From Chloroflexota bacterium (GTDB lineage: Bacteria; Chloroflexota; Dehalococcoidia; UBA2247; RBG-13-53-26), in assembly GCA_026389585.1 (NCBI GenBank), contig JAPLHP010000087.1:1-40902 (forward strand): a DNA stretch of 40,902 nt. The letters run 5' to 3'. The stretch's first letter is position 1; each line of letters begins with the position of its first letter. Made by a program: the position numbers and the translations under genes. Shown here piece after piece: positions 1 to 7,169 of this stretch. The notes under the pieces were generated by a model. The model had not been told where the DNA came from and ran no database searches. It saw only the letters and a program-made list of their open reading frames with translations.

Positions 1-2
1 CC

Positions 3-80
3 GGCAAGGTGCTACAGGCAGTGGGAGTGGCAGTCCCACCCCCGGTCACACCTATCACCAATGTGGTGCCAAGGAACTGA
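3..80 (+). CDS. C-terminal end of a possible upstream gene (partial)
   Basis: An open frame enters from the left edge and runs 25 codons to a TGA at 78-80. The peptide is rich in Val, Pro and Thr and ends in VVPRN. I recognise no domain. It could be the end of a real gene or a chance open frame, because 25 codons is too short to decide. No terminator-like hairpin follows it. Confidence 0.3.
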   Translation, partial: GKVLQAVGVAVPPPVTPITNVVPRN

Positions 81-217
81 CCCATACGATGGTTCCCGTT
101 CAGAATCGCCCTTTCCCCTCCCAAACTGTAGAATTCGGGTAATACCTATGCTGAGCGTGGGCGACCTTGATTTTTGACTTCTTCTAGGCATGGCCAACCT
201 ATTACTCGGACAGGCTC

Positions 218-326
218 CTAGGAGGGTGGGTCACGAGTATTTGCCCAAAGCTAGGCTGGGCGCAAGCGAACGGTTGTTTTGTGCCTAACTTATCCGCGTT
301 GTCCGAGTGGTGACCCACCCTCCTAG
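218..326. repeat. 17-bp perfect inverted repeat, possible MITE or structured RNA
   Basis: The arm at 218-234 is the exact reverse complement of the arm at 310-326, with 75 bases between them. Each arm starts with CTAG at its outer end, so a core of 221-323 with 14-bp inverted ends is flanked by the dinucleotide TA on both sides. TA duplication is the signature of IS630/Tc1-type elements, so a non-coding miniature element is one reading. A second 9-bp inverted pair (204-212 with 300-308) interleaves with the first. No transposase is present in the window. Confidence 0.5.
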
Positions 327-378
327 TAGTTCCAGTGCACCCAGCTTGGTTAGCGTCTTTTTGGTGGGTCTCTGTTGC

Positions 379-409
379 TTGACATTGGTGGTGTGATGAT
401 GGCTATTAT
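379..409 (+). promoter_or_regulatory. Possible promoter of the radical SAM gene
   Basis: A perfect -35 hexamer TTGACA lies at 379-384 and a -10-like TATTAT at 404-409. The spacer of 19 bases is longer than the optimal 17. It points toward the radical SAM gene about 70-90 bases downstream. The assignment rests on the hexamers alone. Confidence 0.3.
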
Positions 410-500
410 TGATTTTGGGTGGCAATTGGGTGTGGTATGTTTTTGCTGAGGATCGGAGTGTGATGCTCAGGCTATTCGGTTGGGCAATAGAGGCGTAATT

Positions 501-1763
501 GTGGTCGATTATGACAGTGGTGCAGTATCTGGCCGCTACCGCATTGATAATTCCAAGGCAAAGCGGTGGTGGTTTGAGCTCGGTCCAATCAGGCCGCCCA
601 GCGAGGGCCGTGACCACTCGCTGCTTATCAGGGCGACACGCAACTGTCCCTGGAATAGATGCCATTTCTGCAATGTCTACAAAGGGCAGAAGTTTCAGTA
701 TCGCGGCGTAGCTGAAATCAAAGAAGATGTTGATGCAGCTCGGGCTTTGGCTGCAGAACTGAAGACGGCTTCGTGGCAACTGGGAATGGGTGGGAAGATT
801 GACAGGGTTGTTCTGAGCGCTTTAATAAACGGCAACCCCGAGTTCTATGGTAGCGATTCATCTGATGCCGATGGGGTAGAGTTGCGGATAAACAGCTTGG
901 TCAACGTGGCCAACTGGCTGGCCTCCGGCGGACGCACTGTTTTCCTTCAGGATGCCGATACTCTTATCATGAGGCCCCGTGAGCTGATTGAGGTATTGAA
1001 GTATCTCAGGGAGAGCTTTCCCAGCATTGAGCGGATCACCTCATATGCGAGGGCAAAGACCTTGTCCAGGAGATCGCCAGAGGAATTGAAGGAACTGCAC
1101 GAAGTTGGGCTCTCCCGCCTGCATGTTGGTCTGGAATCTGGGGCTGACGAGGTGTTGGGATATATGGGGAAGGGTGTCACTGCTGCGGAGCAAATCAAAG
1201 GAGGGCGTGTTGTGGTGGAGTCAGGCATATCACTCTCGGAGTATGTTATGCCTGGCCTGGGAGGGAAGAAATGGTCAGAAAGGCATGCCATGGAGTCGGC
1301 GCGGGTGCTGAATGAAATAGGCCCTCATTTTATCAGATTGAGGAGTCTGGCGGCGAGGAAGGGATCTCCTCTGTATGAACAAATGATCTGCGGGGACTTC
1401 CAAATGCTGAATGAGGATGAGGTGGTCAGCGAAATCGGTCTTTTCATCGAGAACCTTGATTGCCATTCCTATCTGGCCAGCGATCAGATGGCTAACCTGT
1501 TGTGGGAGGTGGAGGGTCAGCTGCCTCAGGACAAGCAGGCCATGCTGGATACCATATCCAGATACCTGTCAATGCGGCCCGTGGAGCGGTTGCAGTTCTG
1601 CCGGGAGCGGAGGCGGAGGTCATTCTTTAGCATTTATGGGAGCTTGCCTCCGGAGGTTCAAGAGGAGGTACAACGAGCTGCCAGTGCTATTGAGTCCGAG
1701 GCTCCTGATGCTGCGGAAAGGGTGAACAAGGCTCTTATTACCCTGAAACAGGGCTTCTTATAG
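501..1763 (+). CDS. Radical SAM protein with CX4CX2C cluster motif
   Basis: Predicted radical S-adenosylmethionine enzyme of about 420 residues; the substrate is unknown. The cluster motif NCPWNRCHFCNVYKG lies near residue 49 and has four residues between the first two cysteines (C49, C54, C57) instead of the usual three. Downstream the chain has the features of a radical SAM barrel: SRLHVGLESGADEVLGYMGKG matches the conserved middle strand and loop, and EYVMPGLGGKKW resembles a later strand. The C-terminal about 130 residues are helical and charged. I chose GTG 501 because AGAGG (489-493) lies 7 bases upstream; the in-frame TTG at 480 has no ribosome site. The gene stands alone and converges on the epimerase gene 53 bases downstream, with no clear terminator between them. 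Radical SAM membership is secure; function is not. Confidence 0.85.
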   Translation: MVDYDSGAVSGRYRIDNSKAKRWWFELGPIRPPSEGRDHSLLIRATRNCPWNRCHFCNVYKGQKFQYRGVAEIKEDVDAARALAAELKTASWQLGMGGKIDRVVLSALINGNPEFYGSDSSDADGVELRINSLVNVANWLASGGRTVFLQDADTLIMRPRELIEVLKYLRESFPSIERITSYARAKTLSRRSPEELKELHEVGLSRLHVGLESGADEVLGYMGKGVTAAEQIKGGRVVVESGISLSEYVMPGLGGKKWSERHAMESARVLNEIGPHFIRLRSLAARKGSPLYEQMICGDFQMLNEDEVVSEIGLFIENLDCHSYLASDQMANLLWEVEGQLPQDKQAMLDTISRYLSMRPVERLQFCRERRRRSFFSIYGSLPPEVQEEVQRAASAIESEAPDAAERVNKALITLKQGFL

Positions 1764-1816
1764 TTGTCTGGTGATGGCTACCTCTGTAGTTTACTTCCTT
1801 GGGCTCATCAGGCAGA

Positions 1817-2830
1817 TTACTTCTTTTTGTCGTGAGCCCGGCGCCACTCAACATAGTGCTTGGTGCCCTCATCTATTGAGACCTTGGGCTCCCATGCCAG
1901 TTCTCTCTGGGCCTTGGAGCCGTCTAGAAGACACTCGGTGCGCATGATATCGATGCTATAGCGATTCAGGAAGGGCATCTCTTTTGCCCGCCGCAGCGTT
2001 GCTATCCCCTCCATGAGGCAGCACCAGACATAGGCAACAGAGTACGGCATGGTTCCATGGATTCTTCTGCCGCCCTGGGCCCGTATCATAGCCTTAGTGA
2101 ACTCTTTAAGCCTGACTGGTTCAAGGGGAGCTACATTGTAAACCTGGCCTATGGCCTTGTCACTGGTGGCTGCGAGAATGGCTAGGTCAGCTATGTCAGA
2201 CACATATACGACAGCGTATCGGGGATTGACCCTTCCTGGCCACAATACGATGGGGAAGGACACATAGCGGTAAATCCGGTCGGCAAGGAGTCTATCTCTG
2301 GGGCCGTAGGCTGCGCCTATTCTGATCATCGAGACTTTAATCTTGCCTTGTCTGTGGTGCTCCCAGCAAGCCTGTTCAGCCAGCAATTTGGCGTAGTCGT
2401 AATAGGTATCGGGGCTAAAACATGCGGCACAGGGTGTGGTCTCGTCAGCCGGAATGTCTCCCTTGAAACAGGCATCACCGTAAACAGTGTAGGAGCTTAC
2501 TTGTAGAAAACGGGGGACTTTTTCTTGAGCACTGGCCTTTAGTAGATTCTCCGTGCCCTTAACAGTTGTGGCCTCGAACTCCTGCCAGGTTCCCCAGCCG
2601 GGTGTAACCTTGGCTGCTGCGTGGAATACTATGTCGATCCCTTTAACAGCAGGTAGCAGACTCTCATAGTCTTGGACATCACCGAAAACGATCTCTACGC
2701 CGCTGGCCTTGAGGTGAGTGAGATCGGATGTCTTGCGGGACAGGGCGCGGACCTCATAGCCTTTTTCTATGAGACGTTCCACCAGACCACTTCCCACGCA
2801 TCCGGTACTTCCAGTAACCAGTGCCTTCAT
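1817..2830 (-). CDS. NAD(P)-dependent epimerase/dehydratase (extended SDR)
   Basis: A 337-residue extended short-chain dehydrogenase/reductase, probably acting on a nucleotide sugar or a sterol- or flavonol-like substrate. The nucleotide-binding glycine motif TGSTGCVGSG is at residues 6-15, the catalytic pair YDYAK at 144-148, and the upstream serine in VSSYTVYG near 112. The length fits NAD-dependent epimerases. The N-terminal half also resembles the dihydroflavonol-4-reductase or HpnA-like branch, so a sugar-epimerase role is not certain. It starts at ATG 2830 after a run of seven G's that serves as ribosome site, and it has its own strong promoter at 2936-2964. It is transcribed away from the SemiSWEET gene. 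Confidence 0.85.
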   Translation of the reverse strand: MKALVTGSTGCVGSGLVERLIEKGYEVRALSRKTSDLTHLKASGVEIVFGDVQDYESLLPAVKGIDIVFHAAAKVTPGWGTWQEFEATTVKGTENLLKASAQEKVPRFLQVSSYTVYGDACFKGDIPADETTPCAACFSPDTYYDYAKLLAEQACWEHHRQGKIKVSMIRIGAAYGPRDRLLADRIYRYVSFPIVLWPGRVNPRYAVVYVSDIADLAILAATSDKAIGQVYNVAPLEPVRLKEFTKAMIRAQGGRRIHGTMPYSVAYVWCCLMEGIATLRRAKEMPFLNRYSIDIMRTECLLDGSKAQRELAWEPKVSIDEGTKHYVEWRRAHDKKK

Positions 2831-2917
2831 AGCCCCCCCTTTTTTGTTGATAACTGGCTTCTGTTTTTCAGGATTTAGTTCTTCAAACTCTTGAGGGGGC
2901 TAATTCTTGGCCCCCTT
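2831..2917 (-). promoter_or_regulatory. Leader of the epimerase mRNA with competing G/C-tract pairings
   Basis: Read on the - strand, the leader has three blocks: GGGGGC (2915-2910), AGCCCCC (2901-2895) and the ribosome site with GGGGGCT immediately before the ATG (2837-2831). Blocks 1 and 2 form a hairpin with a 9-base loop. Block 2 can instead pair with block 3 over 7 bp, which would cover the ribosome site. The two pairings exclude each other. This is the layout of a translational switch, but no known riboswitch family is recognised and the pairing may be fortuitous. Confidence 0.4.
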
Positions 2918-2935
2918 CCTCTGCCTGTGTTAGCC

Positions 2936-2964
2936 ATGATATCCACGTACCACTTGACTGTCAA
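2936..2964 (-). promoter_or_regulatory. Promoter of the epimerase gene
   Basis: On the - strand a perfect -35 TTGACA (2964-2959) is followed by a 17-base spacer and a -10 TATCAT (2941-2936). This is a near-consensus housekeeping promoter. The expected start near 2929 would give a leader of about 100 bases carrying the competing G/C tracts. Confidence 0.65.
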
Positions 2965-3054
2965 GCCAGATTCAGGTTTGGGATCGGTTTACATTCCCCA
3001 AATTGAAGCTCAAAATGATAGCGTACCATTCTGAAGGGATCTGTGCCTGTTGCA

Positions 3055-3063
3055 TGGTATAAT
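3055..3063 (+). promoter_or_regulatory. Extended -10 promoter upstream of the SemiSWEET gene
   Basis: TGGTATAAT at 3055-3063 is a perfect extended -10 element (TGn plus TATAAT). No good -35 is visible 16-18 bases upstream, as is usual for extended -10 promoters. It lies about 80 bases upstream of the small transporter gene. Confidence 0.45.
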
Positions 3064-3143
3064 AACCTCCTTATCATGTTGTGCTGGCGAAGAGTAACAT
3101 CCGTTGTCGATAGAAAATAGCGCCGTGAGGTCGGAGGTTGAAA

Positions 3144-3401
3144 TTGGATTGGACGGACATTTTGGGGTTCATTGCGGGTGCTTTTATAACTTTGGCCTTC
3201 ATTCCTCAAGTGTGGCGTCTCTACAAACTCAAGAGTGCCCGTGAGATAAGCTTGTCTTTCAGCATGCTTTTCCTGGTGGGAGGTATCTGCTGGCTCCTGT
3301 GGGGGATTGAGCGACATCTTGTGCCAGTCATCATGTGGAACGCCATATCACTGGTGCTTGTAAGTGCTATGCTGTTCGCCAAGTTGAAGTATCGTGAATA
3401 G
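3144..3401 (+). CDS. SemiSWEET-type sugar transporter (MtN3/PQ-loop family)
   Basis: An 85-residue membrane protein with three predicted transmembrane helices, the size and layout of bacterial SemiSWEETs, which dimerise to form a sugar facilitator. The PQ-loop signature is in the first helix and the following loop (FIPQVWRLYKLKSAREISLS), and WLLWGIERH ends the second helix. TTG 3144 is preferred because GGAGG at 3133-3137 lies 6 bases upstream; TTG 3138, two codons earlier, would touch the ribosome site. The gene is monocistronic, between the divergent epimerase and the pyr promoter. The sugar carried cannot be told from sequence. Confidence 0.85.
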   Translation: MDWTDILGFIAGAFITLAFIPQVWRLYKLKSAREISLSFSMLFLVGGICWLLWGIERHLVPVIMWNAISLVLVSAMLFAKLKYRE

Positions 3402-3427
3402 TCCTGGACATTAGTCTCAAAGGCCAG

Positions 3428-3456
3428 TTGCCATGGGGTTGAGGATATGCTACCAT
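3428..3456 (+). promoter_or_regulatory. Probable promoter of the pyr operon
   Basis: A -35 TTGCCA (3428-3433) is followed by exactly 17 bases and a -10 TACCAT (3451-3456). Initiation near 3463 would produce a leader of about 190 bases containing the PyrR-binding hairpin and the attenuator. The hexamers are moderate matches, so the position is a proposal. Confidence 0.4.
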
Positions 3457-3536
3457 TACAACAATCTTGGAAAGTAGGGGCATCTCAGAAGGGGTGCTGA
3501 CTCTCAAGGTGGGTTAGTCAAAGTTTAAAAACTGGG

Positions 3537-3568
3537 CCTTTAAGCCAGTCCAGCGAGGCTGGCAAGGG
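3537..3568 (+). promoter_or_regulatory. PyrR-binding anti-antiterminator hairpin
   Basis: The apical segment AGTCCAGCGAGGCT (3547-3560) closely matches the PyrR-binding loop known from Bacillus pyr leaders. It is closed by GCCAG (3544-3548) with CTGGC (3559-3563) and, beyond an asymmetric internal loop, CCTT (3537-3540) with AAGG (3564-3567). Its 3' arm CTGGCAAGGG (3559-3568) is almost identical to the attenuator 3' arm CTGGCAAGAG (3636-3645), so it can pair with the attenuator 5' arm as antiterminator. By established Bacillus mechanism, PyrR with UMP or UTP would stabilise this hairpin and free the terminator. Confidence 0.85.
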
Positions 3569-3619
3569 ATATAGGGTTGTAGCCCTCAAACTCTAGGCAA
3601 TGTCGGGGCAACTAGACTG

Positions 3620-3652
3620 AAAACCTCTTGCCAGCCTGGCAAGAGGTTTTTT
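3620..3652 (+). terminator. Intrinsic attenuator in the pyr leader
   Basis: A 14-bp uninterrupted stem (3620-3633 with 3637-3650) and a 3-base loop run into six T's (3647-3652). It lies between the PyrR-binding hairpin and pyrR. Its 3' arm contains AGAGG (3642-3646), which is also the only plausible pyrR ribosome site, 8 bases before ATG 3655. When folded, the hairpin would both terminate transcription and hide that site. Confidence 0.9.
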
Positions 3653-3654
3653 AT

Positions 3655-4251
3655 ATGCCTGAGAAAGTGATTATGTCTGCTGAGGAGATGCGGCGAGCTC
3701 TGACGCGCATTGCCCATGAGGTTATTGAGAGAAACCATGGCTGTGAGGATCTCGTTTTCATCGGCGTATATACCAGAGGGGTGCCCTTGGCTACGCGGAT
3801 AGCTGCATCTGTAAAGGAAATTGAGAAGGTGAACATATCCGTGGGAGCGTTAGATATTGGCCCGTACCGAGATGACCTTTCCTTCCTCGAATCGCCTCCC
3901 ATGATTCGGCCCAGTGACATTCCAGGTGATGTTGCTGGCAAGCGTGTTGTGTTGGTAGATGACGTCATTTATACCGGCAGGAGCATTCGTGCTGCTATGG
4001 ACGCCATCATCGACTTCGGACGTCCCCAACGTATTCAGTTGGCGGTTCTTGTTGACCGTGGGCATCGTGAGCTGCCCATTCGGCCCGATTACGTTGGTAA
4101 AAACGTTCCTACATCAATGAAGGAGGAGATAGAGGTGAGGCTGCAAGAAGTTGATGGCAGGGATGAGGTTGTGATTGTGAATCGGGCTGGTGTACAGCCT
4201 GTTGGGAAGAGGATTTCTGGAAAGTCTTCCGGATTGGAGGAATTGCCATGA
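3655..4251 (+). CDS. pyrR: PyrR, pyr operon attenuation regulator / uracil phosphoribosyltransferase
   Basis: RNA-binding regulator of pyrimidine genes and, in most bacteria, a uracil phosphoribosyltransferase. The 198-residue chain has the conserved N-terminal stretch [15 protein letters not shown], the PRPP-binding motif [18 protein letters not shown] (99-116) and the family segment [19 protein letters not shown] (132-150). ATG 3655 aligns with the Bacillus PyrR start; the TTG at 3628 would put the start inside the attenuator stem and is rejected. The tail of about 17 residues after EVVIVN is longer than in Bacillus. The gene follows its own target site in the leader, and its stop overlaps the pyrB start (ATGA, 4248-4251), indicating translational coupling. 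Confidence 0.95.
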   Translation: MPEKVIMSAEEMRRALTRIAHEVIERNHGCEDLVFIGVYTRGVPLATRIAASVKEIEKVNISVGALDIGPYRDDLSFLESPPMIRPSDIPGDVAGKRVVLVDDVIYTGRSIRAAMDAIIDFGRPQRIQLAVLVDRGHRELPIRPDYVGKNVPTSMKEEIEVRLQEVDGRDEVVIVNRAGVQPVGKRISGKSSGLEELP

Positions 4252-5648
4252 GTCTAGCAAATAGAAGCCTGGTGGCCATGGATGATCTATCCAACGAAGA
4301 GATTGAGTCAGTCTTTTCTTTGGCCGACGAGATGGCTGGCTCAATGAATGAGCAGTCCAGTGTATGCCAGGGGAAGATCATGGCTAGTCTCTTCTTCGAA
4401 CCGAGTACCAGGACACGCCTGTCTTTCGAGGCTGCCATGCTTAGACTTGGAGGACATGTCATCACTGCAGTGGATATAGGCGCCACCTCCCTTGCCAAGG
4501 GCGAAAGCATTGCCGATATGGCCAGGGTGGTGGGAAGTTATGCCGATATCATCGTCATCAGACACCCCTGGGAGGGTTCGGCCAGAGTAGTGGCAGACTA
4601 TGCTGGTGTGCCTGTGATCAATGCCGGCGATGGAGGGCATGAACATCCCACCCAGACCTTGTTAGACCTCTACACCATCAAGAAGGAGAGAAAGGCTATC
4701 AAGGGCTTGAAGATTGCCCTCTGGGGCGATCTGAAATACGGGAGGACAGTACATTCCCTTGCCTGTGCTTTGGCGAGGTTTGGTGCTACTATTCTCTTCC
4801 GTCCTGCTCCGGGCCTTGAGATGCCAGACCATGTCGTCCGGAAGTTGACCACCGAGTATGGGGGTGAGTTGCGAAGACCTGAGGCTGCCGATCAGGTGGG
4901 AAAGGGGGGGCTCTTTTCTCTGGATGCCATATATGTGACGCCGACTATCCCTCATCAACTGGCTATGATGCCTGATATCAGCATCCAGGTTGAGCTGGAA
5001 AAGGGGGTTGATGCCATTTATGTCACCAGATTTCAAAGAGAAAGGCATGATTCTGTGGCAGGCGGGGATGATGTAAAGAAGGGCTATCCGATAGTGGACA
5101 AGAAGCTACTTGAGGAAAAGGTGTTCAAGGAAACACTTGTTATGCACCCGCTGCCACGTATTGATGAGCTTGCCCATGAATTGGATACTGACAGAAGAAG
5201 CATGTACTTCAAACAGGCTGCCCGAGGAGTGCCCGTCAGGATGGCTCTGATAAGCCTTCTGCTGGGAGCAAGGAAGGTTGATATTCTCAGGGCAGAAGAG
5301 CCGGCTTTGGTTCGAAAGTTAGACTATCCTGTGTATGATCGTGGATTTGGTGTCCGATGCCAGAACCGAAACTGCGTGTCAGTCAATGAGGAGAGGTACA
5401 TCAAGCCTGAGTTCAGGATTGTAAGCCGCGAGCCATTGACTCTGACGTGTATCTACTGTGAACATGAGACCTTCCCGAGATATGTGGCCAGCACAGAGTG
5501 GCATGAAAGGACTGTGGAGAGCAAGAGGTATCATAGGGCTGATAGCCACTTGGCTCGGAAGATAAAGCCAGAGAACCTGATTATCTTCGATTCAGAGAAT
5601 GAAGCCCAGGCCCGGGGGTTCAAGCCAGGTAGGTATGCAGGCAGTTAA
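4248..5648 (+). CDS. pyrB: Aspartate carbamoyltransferase fused to a PyrI-type zinc domain and an extra tail
   Basis: Makes carbamoyl-aspartate from carbamoyl phosphate and aspartate. The catalytic part (about residues 5-345) has FEPSTRTR (50-57) and SLAKGES (81-87), HPTQT (133-137) and HPLPR (300-304). It carries about 33 extra residues before the second DAIYVT (255-260) relative to E. coli PyrB, with an earlier DAIYVT at 226-231. Residues 371-404 contain C371-x4-C376 and C401-x2-C404 (CQNRNC, CIYC), the same spacing type as the zinc domain of the regulatory chain PyrI, but the nucleotide-binding allosteric domain is absent. The last about 40 residues resemble an Ada-type metal-binding ribbon with its cysteines replaced. 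At 466 residues it is much longer than the usual 310. The protein is predicted to be cytosolic. The reaction is secure; regulation is open. Confidence 0.95.
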   Translation: MSLANRSLVAMDDLSNEEIESVFSLADEMAGSMNEQSSVCQGKIMASLFFEPSTRTRLSFEAAMLRLGGHVITAVDIGATSLAKGESIADMARVVGSYADIIVIRHPWEGSARVVADYAGVPVINAGDGGHEHPTQTLLDLYTIKKERKAIKGLKIALWGDLKYGRTVHSLACALARFGATILFRPAPGLEMPDHVVRKLTTEYGGELRRPEAADQVGKGGLFSLDAIYVTPTIPHQLAMMPDISIQVELEKGVDAIYVTRFQRERHDSVAGGDDVKKGYPIVDKKLLEEKVFKETLVMHPLPRIDELAHELDTDRRSMYFKQAARGVPVRMALISLLLGARKVDILRAEEPALVRKLDYPVYDRGFGVRCQNRNCVSVNEERYIKPEFRIVSREPLTLTCIYCEHETFPRYVASTEWHERTVESKRYHRADSHLARKIKPENLIIFDSENEAQARGFKPGRYAGS

Positions 5649-5666
5649 ATTCAGGATTTGGGGTGA

Positions 5667-7034
5667 GTGGTGAGGGGTATTGCTGTGCTCATCAGCGGTG
5701 GTCGCATCATTGACCCTGGCGGGAGCATAGATAAGGTTGGCGATTTGCTCATGGTGGGAGGCAGAATCGCCTGGATTGGCGAAAGCGGCCGAGCTCCTGA
5801 TCAACCAGAATGCATTGTTTTAGCTGCCAGAGGGATGGTCGTCTCTCCTGGCTTTATTGATCTCCACTGCCATCTTCGGGAGCCGGGGTTTGAGGAAAAG
5901 GAGACTATAGCTACTGGGACAAAGGCGGCTGCGCGGGGAGGTTTTACCACCATTTGTTGTATGCCCAATACCTCTCCGCCCATCGACACTCCAGCCACAG
6001 TGGAGTACGTTGCAAGTAAGGCGAATACGGAGGGGGTGGTTCGGGTTCTTCCGATTGGGTGTATCACCAGGGGGCAGCGAGGTGAAGAGCTTGTTGACAT
6101 GAAGGATTTGGCCAAGGCAGGGGTGGTTGCCTTTAGTGACGATGGCAAACCGGTTTCAAGTTCGCAGCTTATGCGTCTTGCTTTAGAGCGTAGTCGTCTT
6201 CTTGATTTGCCAATCATCGATCATTGTGAAGATGCCTCCTTGACTGCTGGTGGCGTGATGAATGAGGGTCTGGTATCTGCCAAGCTGGGATTGAAAGGAA
6301 TGCCAACGGCAGCAGAGGAGACTATGATTGCCCGGGATATTGAACTTGCACGGCTCACTGGTGGCAGAGTTCATGTTGCTCATGTGAGCACCGCTGGTTC
6401 TGTCGGGCTTATTAGCCGTGCCAGGGAGAATCACATTGATGTTACTGCTGAAGTCACCCCTCACCATTTGACGCTCACTGAAGAGAAAGTCATCGGCTAT
6501 GACACCAGCGCCAAGGTTAATCCTCCACTGCGGACTAACCAGGATGTGGAGGCACTGATCCAGGGGGTGAGAGATGGTGTTATAGATGCTATTGCCACTG
6601 ATCATGCGCCCCATGCTGCTCATGACAAGTCTGGTGATTTCAACTCGGCAGCCTTCGGCATCAGCGGGCTGGAGACAGCTTTGGCTGTCCTGCTTACTCT
6701 GGTGCATCAGAGCAAGCTGGATTTAACAACTCTTATTGCTAGGCTCACTGCCGGGCCAGCAGGAATCCTGTGCGGGATGAGTAGCTCATCTGTAACCCCC
6801 TATGGTTACCCGGTTCCAGATGGTCTGAGCACGCTCCGAGTGGGAGCACCGGGAAATGTGACTATCTTCGATCCGGATTTCGAATGGGTGGTCGATCCTG
6901 CTCGCTTCGTTTCCAAGGGGAAGAATAACCCTTGGGCTGGATCTTTGCTCAAAGGCAAGGTGATGGTGACAGTGGTTGGAGGGGAGATCGTATACAAGGA
7001 TATGCGTATCAGCATTGAGGCATTAAAGAGTTAA
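5667..7034 (+). CDS. pyrC: Dihydroorotase (class I)
   Basis: Third step of UMP synthesis: cyclises carbamoyl-aspartate to dihydroorotate. At 455 residues it fits class I enzymes. Metal-binding and active-site motifs are DLHCHLREPG (H67, H69), FSDDGKPV (156-163), IIDHCEDA (H186), AHVSTAGS (H239) and ATDHAPH (D312). The chain is continuous with no missing key residue. It starts with two consecutive GTG codons (5667 and 5670) behind AGGA at 5653-5656, 18 bases after the pyrB stop, in the same operon. Confidence 0.95.
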   Translation: MVRGIAVLISGGRIIDPGGSIDKVGDLLMVGGRIAWIGESGRAPDQPECIVLAARGMVVSPGFIDLHCHLREPGFEEKETIATGTKAAARGGFTTICCMPNTSPPIDTPATVEYVASKANTEGVVRVLPIGCITRGQRGEELVDMKDLAKAGVVAFSDDGKPVSSSQLMRLALERSRLLDLPIIDHCEDASLTAGGVMNEGLVSAKLGLKGMPTAAEETMIARDIELARLTGGRVHVAHVSTAGSVGLISRARENHIDVTAEVTPHHLTLTEEKVIGYDTSAKVNPPLRTNQDVEALIQGVRDGVIDAIATDHAPHAAHDKSGDFNSAAFGISGLETALAVLLTLVHQSKLDLTTLIARLTAGPAGILCGMSSSSVTPYGYPVPDGLSTLRVGAPGNVTIFDPDFEWVVDPARFVSKGKNNPWAGSLLKGKVMVTVVGGEIVYKDMRISIEALKS

Positions 7035-7169
7035 TGCTCGGATTGGTATGGAGTCGATAGGGGCAAAAGCGAAGGTTGGACAATAAGGCAATACTAGTGC
7101 CGGGAGATATCTCTTGGTACTATAGTCATTATTGGGACAGTGTTTAGATTGTGAGTAAGGGAGGTATTT

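Larger units (their letters stand above)
81..500. other. Gene-poor intergenic region upstream of the radical SAM gene
   Basis: No convincing gene lies between the possible upstream stop and the radical SAM gene. The open frames on the reverse strand are of low-complexity composition and match nothing I know. The stretch holds a long inverted repeat (218-326) and a possible promoter (379-409). I checked for tRNA, tmRNA, RNase P and SRP RNA signatures and saw none. Confidence 0.6.

Noticed and set aside
285-779. 164-codon reverse-strand frame rich in Thr, Ser and Pro
   Set aside because: Overlaps the radical SAM start, has low-complexity composition and no recognisable domain; the + strand gene with its cluster motif explains the region.
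7035-7169. Second PyrR-binding site or remnant of carA before carB
   Set aside because: No AGTCC-type loop, no terminator and no CarA-like codons in the 135 bases.
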